Assembly (NCBI GenBank): GCA_964564785.1
Contig: CAZMCT010000006.1
Coordinates: 1-63,765 of the forward strand
DNA: 63,765 bases
Source: CAZMCT01 sp964564785
GTDB lineage: Bacteria; Planctomycetota; Phycisphaerae; UBA1845; Fen-1342
Direction: 5' to 3'
The position numbers were made by a program, and so were the translations under genes. Position 1 is the first letter of the stretch, and each line of letters begins with the position of its first letter. Below the pieces are notes generated by a model. That model did no database searches, was not told where the DNA came from, and saw only the letters and a list, made by a program, of their open reading frames with translations. Below, in pieces: positions 8,523-19,106 of the stretch.

Positions 8523-11333
8523 CTACAACTCCTGCGCCACCTGGACCACCTCGTATGCCTGAATCACGTCACCCGGCTTGAGATCGTCGAAATCCGCGAT
8601 CTTGATGCCGCACTCCAGCCCCGCGCGCACTTCGCGGGCATCATCCTTGAAGCGCTTGAGCGACGCGATCGCCTTGCCCTCGACCACCACCCGGCCGTCC
8701 CGGATCAGGCGCAACCGGTGGTGGCGCGCGATCACACCGTCCGTCACGTACGTGCCCGCGATCGTGCCCACCCGCGACACGTTGAACACCTGCCGCACTT
8801 CCGCCGCCCCCCGGATCTCCTCCCGCTCCACCGGCGCCAGCAGCCCTGCCAACGCCTTGTGCAGGTCGTCCAGCAGCTCGTAAATCACCCGGTACTGCCG
8901 GATCTCCACCCCCAGCTGCTCCGCCAACTGCCGCGCCCGGTCCTCCGCCACCACGTGGAACCCGATGATGATCGCGTTCGACGCCCGCGCCAGTTGCACA
9001 TCCGCCTCGGTCGCGGCTCCCACCGCCGCGTGCAGCACGTTCAACCGGGCCTTCTCGGCCGGGAACTCGGCCAGTGACTTCTTCAGGACTTCGACCGAAC
9101 CCTGCACGTCCGCCTTGACGATCACGTTCAGCTCGGGAATCTCCGTCTCGGCCTCGCCCGAGAGCAGCTCTGCCAGCGTGCGGGCCTTCGGCACCGACAC
9201 CAGCGACTCCTCCCGGCGGCGGCGGCGGACCTCGTCCGCGATCTCCTTCGCCTGTGATAGGCTGTCGACCGCGTACAGCCGATCCCCCGCCGCGGGCAGT
9301 TCGTCGAGCCCCGAGACTTCGACCGGCGTTCCGGGACCGGCCGCCTGCAACTGCTTACCCCGGTCGTCGCGCAGCGCCCGCACGCGCCCGGCGCCCGGCC
9401 CACAAACCACCACCTGTCCGGTCCGCAGCGTGCCCTCGCGCACCAGCACTTGGGCGACCACGCCGCGGCCCTCCCGCATCTGCGCCTCGATCACGATCCC
9501 GTAGGCCGGCACGGTGGGATCCGCCCGCAACTCGAGCAGCTCGCTCAGCGTGCTCAGGTGTGCGACCAGCTCTTCGATGCCCTGGCCGGTCGTGGCGCTG
9601 GTCTTCAGCACGTCCGTCTGCCCCCCCCACTCGGTGGGCGTGAGATCTTGCTCGGCCAACTGCGCGTAAACCTTGTTGGTGTCGATGCCGGGCAGGTCGA
9701 TCTTGTTGAGCGCCACCACGATCGGCACGCCGGCCGCCTTGGCGTGGTTGATCGCCTCAATCGTCTGCGGCATCACGCCGTCGTCGGCCGCCACAACCAG
9801 CACGACCACGTCGGTCATGTGCGCCCCACGGGCCCGCATTTCGGTGAACGCCCGGTGCCCCGGCGTGTCGACGAACGTGACGTGCCACTCACCCTTGTCG
9901 ATGCGGTACGCGCCGATGTGCTGCGTGATGCCCCCCGCTTCGCCGGCCGCTACATGCGTCTTGCGAATCGCGTCCAGCAGCGAAGTCTTGCCGTGATCGA
10001 CATGACCGAGCATGGCCACGACCGGCGGCCGCCGCTCGAGGTGCGGCCGCTCGCGTCGCTCAAATTCCTCCTGCAACCGTTCGTAGGCCGTCTTCGCCTT
10101 CTCGATCATGAGCGGCACGCCCAGGTCCAAGGCCAGCAACTCGGCCTGTTCCGCGTCGAGCGACTGATTCACGGTCCACAACCGCCCAGTGTGTTGGAGC
10201 AGCTTGCTCGAGATGACTGAGAAGGGATGTCCGACCGCGGCGCAGAAGTCCTTGATCACGATCGGGGCCACGATGCTGACGGGCTCCTTACGACCGACCG
10301 GAGCCACGCCGGGCTGGGGCACGGCTTGGCGGCGGCGCTCGGCCGCCTTCCGGTCACGCAAGCCGTGACCGGTTACACTCGCCAGCCGCTCCTTGCGTTC
10401 GAGCAAATCCTGGTCGCGCCACTCGCGCAGGCGCTGGTCGACGTCGCTGGCGCTGCCATGCCGTCGCGGGCTGCGCGATCGTGTGCGGCTGGCATCCTCC
10501 GCCTCTTCGCCGCCCTTCCCCTTGCCACGACGCCGGGGCGGAGCGGTGGTCGTCGTCCCGACGCTGGGGCCCGGCGGGCCGGGAGCACGAGCGGCCATTG
10601 GTCGCGGGCGCGCGGTGCGAAGCGGCTCCGGCGCTTCAATCCGCACGACGGTCGGGCCACGAATCTCCGCCGGAGCCGGCACAACCTGCGGACCCGCCGG
10701 CCGAACCGGCGCTGGCGGCGGCGGCGGCGGTATCGCTTGAACGGGTCGAACCCCTTTGGCGGGCACTGCGACAGTACCCGGCGGCTCGGCCTCGGGAAGC
10801 ACGGTCGCGGGCGCCTCGGCCGCCAGAGTCTCGACCTCCGCAGTCTCGGGAATTGGGCGCGCAGCCGGAATCACGCTCGGCTCGACGGGTGCTGGGGAGA
10901 CCGCGGGCGCGGCGGTCTCGATCGCGGTCGCGATTGCGGGAGATTCTTCGCCGATGGGCGCAGGAACGGAAGGCTCCGCCTCGGCCGGCGGCGGCACAGG
11001 TGGCTCGGCAGGTGGCGCGGCCGCGATGGCAGTGTCCTCTGCGGGTGGCTCCGGGGCCGACGCAGACTCGGCGGGCTCGGCGCCTTCGCTCGCGGCCCGC
11101 CCCTTGCGGCGGGCTTTCCGTACGGTTTCGACATCCACACGATCGGCGATCTCCACCGATGTGACGTCGTCACCGGTGGAGAACCACTCGCGGATCGACT
11201 CGGCGAGTCCAACCGAGATCGTCGCCATGTGATTTTTCAGCTCAATACCCTCAGCGCGACATTTGTCGATAATAGCCTTGCTCGGGACGTTGAGCTCTTT
11301 GGCCAGGATATGGACTCTTAACGTGACCGCCAC
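8523..11333 (-). CDS. infB: translation initiation factor IF-2
   Basis: The GTPase that brings fMet-tRNA to the 30S subunit. About 936 residues. The IF2_N domain is at the start (VTLRVHILAKELNVPSKAII), followed by a long Ala/Pro/Glu-rich linker (about 70-390). The G domain has P-loop GHVDHGKTS, DTPGHRAF and NKID motifs at about 450-600, and domains II-IV follow to the C-terminus. The GTG at 11333 is chosen because ACGGAG lies six bases upstream and the IF2_N domain begins right after it; residues in the same frame further upstream look non-coding. nusA, the usual upstream neighbour, is absent, so this operon starts with infB and continues into DUF503, rbfA and the endonuclease III-like gene. 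Confidence 0.97.
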   Translation of the reverse strand: MAVTLRVHILAKELNVPSKAIIDKCRAEGIELKNHMATISVGLAESIREWFSTGDDVTSVEIADRVDVETVRKARRKGRAASEGAEPAESASAPEPPAEDTAIAAAPPAEPPVPPPAEAEPSVPAPIGEESPAIATAIETAAPAVSPAPVEPSVIPAARPIPETAEVETLAAEAPATVLPEAEPPGTVAVPAKGVRPVQAIPPPPPPAPVRPAGPQVVPAPAEIRGPTVVRIEAPEPLRTARPRPMAARAPGPPGPSVGTTTTAPPRRRGKGKGGEEAEDASRTRSRSPRRHGSASDVDQRLREWRDQDLLERKERLASVTGHGLRDRKAAERRRQAVPQPGVAPVGRKEPVSIVAPIVIKDFCAAVGHPFSVISSKLLQHTGRLWTVNQSLDAEQAELLALDLGVPLMIEKAKTAYERLQEEFERRERPHLERRPPVVAMLGHVDHGKTSLLDAIRKTHVAAGEAGGITQHIGAYRIDKGEWHVTFVDTPGHRAFTEMRARGAHMTDVVVLVVAADDGVMPQTIEAINHAKAAGVPIVVALNKIDLPGIDTNKVYAQLAEQDLTPTEWGGQTDVLKTSATTGQGIEELVAHLSTLSELLELRADPTVPAYGIVIEAQMREGRGVVAQVLVREGTLRTGQVVVCGPGAGRVRALRDDRGKQLQAAGPGTPVEVSGLDELPAAGDRLYAVDSLSQAKEIADEVRRRRREESLVSVPKARTLAELLSGEAETEIPELNVIVKADVQGSVEVLKKSLAEFPAEKARLNVLHAAVGAATEADVQLARASNAIIIGFHVVAEDRARQLAEQLGVEIRQYRVIYELLDDLHKALAGLLAPVEREEIRGAAEVRQVFNVSRVGTIAGTYVTDGVIARHHRLRLIRDGRVVVEGKAIASLKRFKDDAREVRAGLECGIKIADFDDLKPGDVIQAYEVVQVAQEL

Positions 11334-11793
11334 ACGACACTCCGTGAGACCGACCGCGGTGCCACTCCGTCGCCGGCCGGAGCCGGCATGCGGAACGACC
11401 ACCGAATCGCGGGGTGCTGGCGCACAAGCACCCTTGCGCCGGCACCGCCCCCATCGGCGCAGACGCGCGCGCTCTGGCACTCCACCCGGCCGGTGCACCT
11501 GCACCGCGGTTCGAGGGAGTTCTAACATACCCTCGACTTGCGGGTTACGCCACCCGTCGGCCGCCCTCTGCCGAAGAATTCCCGCGGCGCGGCGGGAGGA
11601 CCGCCAGCGCTGCGATTTTAGGTCTCTCGATTGACAAGGAAAACGTCTCGGCGTAAGCTTCCGCGTTCGACTTCACGCTGCGGTTACGCCGGAAACGCAC
11701 GCATAGATTGTCAGCCCGGGGCACAGTGGACCCCAGTGAGTCTCGGGTCTCCGACTTGTAAAACGCCTGCCGGGCACTGCGGGCGAGGCCACG
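11334..11793. other. divergent intergenic region, infB / glycosyltransferase
   Basis: 460 nt between two genes transcribed away from each other; it must hold promoters for both. A plus-strand promoter candidate is listed separately at 11631. For infB I see no convincing minus-strand box pair. No small gene is supported. Confidence 0.5.
11631..11659 (+). promoter_or_regulatory. candidate sigma-70 promoter for the glucan gene pair
   Basis: A perfect TTGACA at 11631-11636, a 17-nt spacer and a weak -10 hexamer TAAGCT at 11654-11659. It lies about 135 nt upstream of the glycosyltransferase start. The -35 is strong; the -10 keeps only three of six consensus bases. Confidence 0.45.
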
Positions 11794-13149
11794 ATGAAAG
11801 TCCTCATGTTGGGCTGGGAATTCCCGCCCTTTATCAGCGGCGGCTTGGGCACAGCTTGTTTCGGTCTCACGCGCGCTCTCGACCGGCTCGGTACCGAGGT
11901 GCTTTTCGTCCTTCCGCGACCCGTCACCTCACCGCACGCCAGTCACGTGCAAATCCTCTCCCCTGCATCGGTTGCAGCAAAGCTCGGCGGGGCGGCCGCC
12001 ACCGAAAGCATTTTCCGACATACGCAGTTCCGCGCCGTCGCGGCTGCCCTACAGCCCTACGCCCGGCCCGACGACCCGGGAGCGAGCCAGGGCACCGAGG
12101 CCGTTCCCGGTGGGCGTCTGGCCGCGGGTGCCCCGCAGTCCGTACGGCGCGCGTTGCGCGCGGCCGCCAACTGGTCGGGCGGCATCGGCCAGCTCAGCGC
12201 CGATCCGGGGGACAACTACTCGGGCGATCTCTACGCGCAAGTCGAGCGCTACGCGACACTTGCGTGCGTTGTCGCGAGCACCGAGGAATTCGACGTCATC
12301 CACGCGCATGATTGGATGACCTACCTGGCGGGGATGGCGGTCCAGGCCCAGTCCGGCAAGCCCCTCGTCGTGCACGTGCACTCGACCGAGTTCGACCGCT
12401 CGGGCCTCAACGTCAACCAGCGGATTTACGACATTGAGCGAGCCGGCGTGCAGGCCGCCACGAAGGTCATCGCGGTCAGCCACCTGACGCGGAACATTGT
12501 TCTCAAGCACTACGGTGTCGATCCGCGGAAGGTCGAGGTCGTGTACAACGCGATCGACGACAACGGCCACGAGGGCGAACTCGAGTTGCCGCCGATCACC
12601 AGCAACGACCGCATCGTGCTGTTCCTGGGGCGCATTACGATGCAAAAGGGCCCCGAGTATTTTCTGGCGGCGGCCAAGCGCGTGCTCGAAGTGATGGATA
12701 ACGTCAAATTCGTCATGGCCGGCAGCGGCGACATGACACGGAGGATGATCGAGCAGGCAGCGCAGATGGGAATCGGCCACAAGGTGCTTTTCACGGGCTT
12801 CCTGCGGGGCAACGACGTGCGGCGGATTTTCCGCATGGCCGACCTGTACGTCATGCCCTCGGTCTCGGAGCCGTTCGGCCTGACGCCGCTGGAGGCTCTT
12901 TCCAACGACGTGCCGGTGCTGATCAGCAAACAAAGCGGTGTGGCGGAGGTCCTCAGTCACGCCCTGAAGGTGGATTTCTGGGACGTGGACGAGATGGCCA
13001 ACAAGATCATCGCCGTTCTGCGTCACCCGCCGCTGCATGCCACGCTGCGCGACCACGGCAGCTTCGAAGTCAAGCGCTTTAGCTGGACGGATTCGGCCGC
13101 AAACTGTATCAAGGTGTACCAGGCGGCCTTGGGCGCCCAGGCCGGCTGA
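11794..13149 (+). CDS. glycogen-synthase-like glycosyltransferase
   Basis: A GT-B fold retaining glycosyltransferase, 451 residues, cytoplasmic. The N-terminal half opens with MKVLMLGWEFPPFISGGLGT, the GGLG loop typical of glycogen/starch synthases, and later has HAHDWMTYLAGM. The C-terminal half carries the donor-binding region with LFLGRITMQKGPEYF and the E-x7-E motif in VSEPFGLTPLEAL. Residues about 80-145 form an Ala/Gly/Pro-rich insertion. It probably elongates an alpha-1,4-glucan from a nucleotide sugar. The GH57 gene starts 12 nt downstream and a glucan phosphorylase is at 34.7 kb, which supports a glycogen role. It could instead be a GT4 enzyme for another glycan, so I give no symbol. 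Confidence 0.85.
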   Translation: MKVLMLGWEFPPFISGGLGTACFGLTRALDRLGTEVLFVLPRPVTSPHASHVQILSPASVAAKLGGAAATESIFRHTQFRAVAAALQPYARPDDPGASQGTEAVPGGRLAAGAPQSVRRALRAAANWSGGIGQLSADPGDNYSGDLYAQVERYATLACVVASTEEFDVIHAHDWMTYLAGMAVQAQSGKPLVVHVHSTEFDRSGLNVNQRIYDIERAGVQAATKVIAVSHLTRNIVLKHYGVDPRKVEVVYNAIDDNGHEGELELPPITSNDRIVLFLGRITMQKGPEYFLAAAKRVLEVMDNVKFVMAGSGDMTRRMIEQAAQMGIGHKVLFTGFLRGNDVRRIFRMADLYVMPSVSEPFGLTPLEALSNDVPVLISKQSGVAEVLSHALKVDFWDVDEMANKIIAVLRHPPLHATLRDHGSFEVKRFSWTDSAANCIKVYQAALGAQAG

Positions 13150-13161
13150 AGCGGATCAGCA

Positions 13162-14382
13162 ATGGCTTCCGTCTGCTTCTATTTTCAGGTCCACCAGCCG
13201 TATCGTCTGCGGCGTTTCAGCATCTTCGATCGGGGGGCCGACTATTTTGACAACCCCGCGAACCAGGAGCTGATGCGCAAGGTGGCCGCCCGCTGCTACC
13301 TGCCGACGAACGCCGTGCTACAGGAGCTGATCGAGCGGCACGGCGGGCGGTTCCGGGTGGCGTTCAGCATCACGGGCCTGGCGATCGAGCAGTTCCAGCG
13401 CTTCGCGCCGGAGGTGCTCGATTCGTTCCGCCGCCTCACGGAGACCGGGGCCGTGGAGTTCCTCGCCGAGACCTATTATCACTCCCTCGCGTTCCTCTAC
13501 TCGCGGCAGGAGTTTGCCGAGCAGGTCGCGCTGCACCAGCGCATGGTCGAGCGGCTGTTCGGCCAGCGCCCCGCGGTCTTCCGCAACACCGAGCTGATCT
13601 ACAACAACGAGTTGGCCCGCTGGGCGCGCGAAGCCGGGTTCCAGGCCGTGCTGTGCGAGGGCGCCGACCACCTGCTGGGCTTCCGCTCGCCGACGTACCT
13701 CTACTGCCCGCCCGACATTCCGACCATCAAGCTCCTGCTGAAGAACTACCGGCTTTCAGACGACATCGCGTTTCGCTTCAGCAACCGAGCGTGGGTCGAA
13801 TACCCGCTGACGCCGGAGAAGTTCGCCCGCTGGGTGCAGCAGGTCAACGGCAATGGATACGTTGTGAATCTGTTTCTGGACTATGAGACCTTCGGCGAGC
13901 ACCAATGGGCCGAGACCGGCATCTTCGAGTTCCTGCGCCGGCTGCCCGACGAGGTCCTGCGGCTGCCCGACTGCGATTTCCGCACACCGTCGCAGTGCGT
14001 GGCCGCGTACCCCTCCAGCGGCGAGTACGACGTGCCGCACATGATTTCGTGGGCGGACACCGAGCGTGACCTCTCCGCCTGGCTGGGCAACGCGATGCAG
14101 TCCAACGCGCTGCACGAGCTCTACCGGCTGGAGCCGCTGGTCAAGCAGCGCGGCGACGAGGCCCTGTTGCACGACTGGCGCCGGCTCCAGACCTCGGACC
14201 ACTTCTACTACATGTCCACCAAGCACTACGGCGACGGGGCCGTGCACAAGTACTTCAACCCCTACGACTCGCCCTACGACTCGTTCATCAACTTCATGAA
14301 CGTGCTGGACAACCTGCGCGGTCGGCTCGGAGCGCAGGCGCCAGCGCCCACCCGGCCGAGTGCTCCCGCGGTAACGACCTGA
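13162..14382 (+). CDS. GH57 family glycoside hydrolase
   Basis: 406 residues, no signal peptide. Starts MASVCFYFQVHQPYR, where HQP is GH57 conserved region 1. Region 3, with the expected catalytic Glu, is FRNTELIYNNE at about residue 134, and region 4, with the acid Asp, is LFLDYETFGEHQW at about 237. The tail after residue 385 is Ala/Pro-rich. GH57 enzymes act on alpha-glucans (amylase, 4-alpha-glucanotransferase, branching). Size and the tight link to a glycogen-synthase-like gene suggest an intracellular amylase or glucanotransferase of the glycogen cycle. The specific reaction cannot be told from motifs. Confidence 0.88.
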   Translation: MASVCFYFQVHQPYRLRRFSIFDRGADYFDNPANQELMRKVAARCYLPTNAVLQELIERHGGRFRVAFSITGLAIEQFQRFAPEVLDSFRRLTETGAVEFLAETYYHSLAFLYSRQEFAEQVALHQRMVERLFGQRPAVFRNTELIYNNELARWAREAGFQAVLCEGADHLLGFRSPTYLYCPPDIPTIKLLLKNYRLSDDIAFRFSNRAWVEYPLTPEKFARWVQQVNGNGYVVNLFLDYETFGEHQWAETGIFEFLRRLPDEVLRLPDCDFRTPSQCVAAYPSSGEYDVPHMISWADTERDLSAWLGNAMQSNALHELYRLEPLVKQRGDEALLHDWRRLQTSDHFYYMSTKHYGDGAVHKYFNPYDSPYDSFINFMNVLDNLRGRLGAQAPAPTRPSAPAVTT

Positions 14383-14434
14383 TGGGGCGGGGGCGCGACG
14401 CGCCCGTTGACCGTGTGGCAGAAGCGGGGACGCG

Positions 14435-16141
<1,707 letters not shown>

Positions 16142-16214
16142 GAACGTCTCCCAGACAGCGGACCGCGCCGCTTGCTAGCTCTCCGGTTGAACTTCGACTC
16201 GAGAGGCGCCGACC

Positions 16215-18038
16215 TCAGGCTGCGCCCGCCGATCGGCCACGCTCCAGCGGCAACACACGCGACTTGCCGCGCGACAGGGCGCACAACTCCTCAAAGTCCT
16301 CTGCATTCTCGCCCCGACTCGCTCGCAGGCGATCCAGCGACTCTCTGCCACGCACGACCTCCAGCTCCTCCGCCAGCCGGTCGCGCGCGGCCACGAATGC
16401 CTGATCCACATCCTCCAAGTCCGCGACGCGCTCGGCCCATCGCAGGACGAGATCCGCAAGCACGCTGTCCTCGCAGCGCGCTTGCAACTCCCCGATCGAG
16501 TATTGGCCTGCCTCCGCGTGAACATCAAGCAACAGCTGCCACAGTCGCTCCCACGTCTGGGAATGCTGCATCCCCTGCGGCACAGCCTCGGTCACCCATT
16601 GCCAGCACTGCGGCCGGGCGGCCAGCAGTCCAAGAACCTCCTCACACGCCCTCACCAGACCGCCGGGAAGGCCGCGGACGCTGTTCCGATAACCCGCCTC
16701 GAGGCCCTCGCTGGTCGCCGCAACGACCGACCCCACGCGCCGCAGCGCCTGCTTCGAACGCGCGAGCAGCCCGAAAACCTCCTCTTCCGGCAGGCGAAGC
16801 AGCTCGCTCAAGCGGCCGACCAACAGACCCTGTTCCAGCGGGTCAAAACCTCCGCCCAGCGTCGCTCCCGCGACGAATTGCAGGAACTCCTCGATCGCCC
16901 GTCGCCGACTCGCCTGGTCCGTCGCCCCAAAGGCTCTAACCACTTGGTTCCACTTGAATTCTAGCGCTTCCACGGCGCGCTTCAACTGCGCCTCGAACGC
17001 CGCTCGCCCCCCGGCGTTGACGCAGTCGGCGGGATCCTTGTCGCCGGACAGCAGGACCACCCGCACCTCGATGTTCGTCCGCAGCGCGACCTCGACCCCG
17101 CGTGACGCGGCTCGGCGGCCTGCGTCATCACCGTCGAAGCAGAGCAACACCTTGCCCGTTAGCGATCGAAGCGCCTTCATGTGCGCGTCGGTCAACGCGG
17201 TGCCCAGCGTGGCCAGCACATTTTCAAACCCATGCTGATGCAGCAACACGGCATCAAGGTATCCCTCGACGATAATCGCCGTGTCCTGCGCGCGAACGGC
17301 CGCCTGCGCTTGCGGCAGGCCATACAGCACGCGCGATTTGCTGAACAGCACCGTCTCCGGCGAATTCAGGTACTTCGCCGGGTCATCCCCGAGCGTGCGG
17401 CCCCCGAACGCGATGGGTCGGCCGCCCGCGTCGCAGATCGGGAAGATCAGGCGGTTACGAAACCTGTCATAAACTTTTCCCGAATCGTTACTTGCAGTCA
17501 AGCCCGCCTGCTGAAGCACATCGGGCCGCAGGCCCGTGCGGCGTGCGGCCGTTAGCAGATCATCCCACGCGTCCACCGCGTAACCGATTCCAAAACGCTC
17601 GAGCGCAGCCGAACTCAAGCCGCGCCGAGCCGCGTAGTCACGTGCGACTCGGCCGCGATCCGAGTGAAGGTTCTGCTGAAAATGCTGACTCGCCCAGGCG
17701 GCTGCGGCCAGGAGTCGCTCGCGAAGCTCCCGGTCGCGTGCATCCTGAGCGGTGGCCCCGATGCGGATGCCGGCGCGGTCGGCGAGCAGGGCGAGTGCCT
17801 CCCGGAATTCGAGGCGATGGAGCTTCTGAACAAAGGCGATGACGTCGCCGCCAGCTCCACAGGACCAGCACTTGAAGATTTGCTTGGAAGCGCTCACGGA
17901 CAAAGAGGGCTTGTGGTCGTTATGGAACGGGCACAAGCCCACGTAGTCCTTTCCCTTGCGGGTCAGCGAGACTGCGGCGCCGACCACGTCCACGATGTCG
18001 GTGGCCTCTAAGACCTTTTCTTTTAAGGATTTATCCAT
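16215..18038 (-). CDS. dnaG: DNA primase
   Basis: 607 residues. An N-terminal zinc-binding domain has CPFHNDHKPS and FKCWSCGAGGD (Cys, His, Cys, Cys ligands). The TOPRIM polymerase domain is at about 250-350 with IIVEGYLDAVLLHQHG and the acidic LLCFDGDDAGRRA motif that binds metal. The C-terminal third is the helicase-binding region and is less conserved. It makes RNA primers at the replication fork. The ATG at 18038 gives the family-typical start, although the bases upstream hold no clear Shine-Dalgarno. It is first in an operon with rpoD. Confidence 0.96.
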   Translation of the reverse strand: MDKSLKEKVLEATDIVDVVGAAVSLTRKGKDYVGLCPFHNDHKPSLSVSASKQIFKCWSCGAGGDVIAFVQKLHRLEFREALALLADRAGIRIGATAQDARDRELRERLLAAAAWASQHFQQNLHSDRGRVARDYAARRGLSSAALERFGIGYAVDAWDDLLTAARRTGLRPDVLQQAGLTASNDSGKVYDRFRNRLIFPICDAGGRPIAFGGRTLGDDPAKYLNSPETVLFSKSRVLYGLPQAQAAVRAQDTAIIVEGYLDAVLLHQHGFENVLATLGTALTDAHMKALRSLTGKVLLCFDGDDAGRRAASRGVEVALRTNIEVRVVLLSGDKDPADCVNAGGRAAFEAQLKRAVEALEFKWNQVVRAFGATDQASRRRAIEEFLQFVAGATLGGGFDPLEQGLLVGRLSELLRLPEEEVFGLLARSKQALRRVGSVVAATSEGLEAGYRNSVRGLPGGLVRACEEVLGLLAARPQCWQWVTEAVPQGMQHSQTWERLWQLLLDVHAEAGQYSIGELQARCEDSVLADLVLRWAERVADLEDVDQAFVAARDRLAEELEVVRGRESLDRLRASRGENAEDFEELCALSRGKSRVLPLERGRSAGAA

Positions 18039-18135
18039 CTAGGTCCGGCAACCCAGCCGGGTGGCCCCGCGCCACCCACACCGCCCCCGACACGAACCGC
18101 CCCCAGAGGGGGCCGGATTCATGTGCAATTCACTC

Positions 18136-18164
18136 AGTATAACTGACGATTCCGCAACGGTCAA
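18136..18164 (-). promoter_or_regulatory. strong sigma-70 promoter of dnaG-rpoD
   Basis: On the minus strand a -35 TTGACC (18164-18159) is followed, after a 17-nt spacer, by a -10 TATACT (18141-18136). This is 10 of 12 consensus bases at ideal spacing, about 97 nt upstream of the dnaG start. Confidence 0.75.
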
Positions 18165-18207
18165 TTTCTCGGTCGTTCCAGACAAGCATTGACAGGCAGA
18201 TAACTAC

Positions 18208-18216
18208 TTATCCACC
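18208..18216 (+). other. DnaA-box-like sequence upstream of the dnaG promoter
   Basis: TTATCCACC differs from the DnaA consensus TTATNCACA at one base. It lies about 43 nt upstream of the -35 of the dnaG promoter. A single one-mismatch box is expected by chance in a window of this size, so this is a weak call. Confidence 0.25.
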
Positions 18217-18264
18217 AGAGAGTAGTACTCGTCGCCCGGTTCAGGGGCTGGGCTGACAACGCTT

Positions 18265-19008
18265 TCAAGAGACCTGCCGGTTCCATGCCGCTTCGATGCG
18301 GCTCAGTGCGTCGCGAGAGCCGCCGCGAACGACCACGTCGGCCAAGTGCGTCAGCTCGCTCGGGTTTGGGTTGACTTCGACGATCTGCGCCCCGTACGCG
18401 CGGGCCACATCCGCCAACGACGCCGCCGGCTGAACAATGCCGCTCGTCCCGATCACGAGGAACACGTTGCAGCGGCGCGCTGCCTCAAACGCCCGCTCCA
18501 GGGCATCCACCGGAAGCGCCTCGTGAAACCAGACCACCCCCGGCCGCAGCCGCTTGGCGCACACCGGACACGCGGGATCCTCCCCCAGATCGTCCAAGGA
18601 TTGCACGGCGTAGTCGCAATAGGTGCAGCGGGCGACGTCTAGCCGGCCGTGCAGCTCAATGACGTTGCGTGAGCCCGCACGATGGTGCAGACCGTCGATA
18701 TTCTGCGTGACCAGCGTGAAATCCGGGATGCGCTCCTCCCACAGGGCGAGCAGCCGATGCCCCTCGTGCGGTTCGATCTGCGTCAGCTTCTGCCGCCGCC
18801 AGCGGTACCAGGCCCAGACCTTTACCGGGTCGCGCTGGAAGGCCATCGGCGTGGCCACCTCGTCGATGTCGACGTTGGACCACAAGCCGTCCTCGCCACG
18901 AAACGTGTCGAGGCCGGACTCCTTCGACATCCCGGCGCCGGTGGACACGCAGACCGAGCCCGCCGCCGCAAGCAGCCGGGCCGCGCGTTCAATGGCCGAA
19001 TCATCCAT
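18265..19008 (-). CDS. cobB: sirtuin-type NAD-dependent protein deacylase
   Basis: 247 residues; a Sir2 family enzyme that removes acyl groups from lysines using NAD. The NAD-binding GAGMSKESGLDTFRG is at residues 24-38, TQNID at 101-105, and the catalytic His at 120 in VIELHGRL. A zinc site is formed by CTYC (128-131) and CPVC (147-150). A later GTSGIVQPAA segment completes the Rossmann fold. The ATG at 19008 matches the normal start; an in-frame extension upstream is not family-like. No strong ribosome-binding site is visible. It lies between the M50 protease gene and the dnaG promoter region. Deacetylase versus desuccinylase preference cannot be read with confidence. Confidence 0.93.
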   Translation of the reverse strand: MDDSAIERAARLLAAAGSVCVSTGAGMSKESGLDTFRGEDGLWSNVDIDEVATPMAFQRDPVKVWAWYRWRRQKLTQIEPHEGHRLLALWEERIPDFTLVTQNIDGLHHRAGSRNVIELHGRLDVARCTYCDYAVQSLDDLGEDPACPVCAKRLRPGVVWFHEALPVDALERAFEAARRCNVFLVIGTSGIVQPAASLADVARAYGAQIVEVNPNPSELTHLADVVVRGGSRDALSRIEAAWNRQVS

Positions 19009-19106
19009 GCGCGGCAGTGTACCGTTCCGGGCGCGCAGCGCCAGCGCGGGTAGCCACCGTCCCCTGACCGACGTCGTCATCCATACCGCAGAGGTCCTGC
19101 GGCCAA

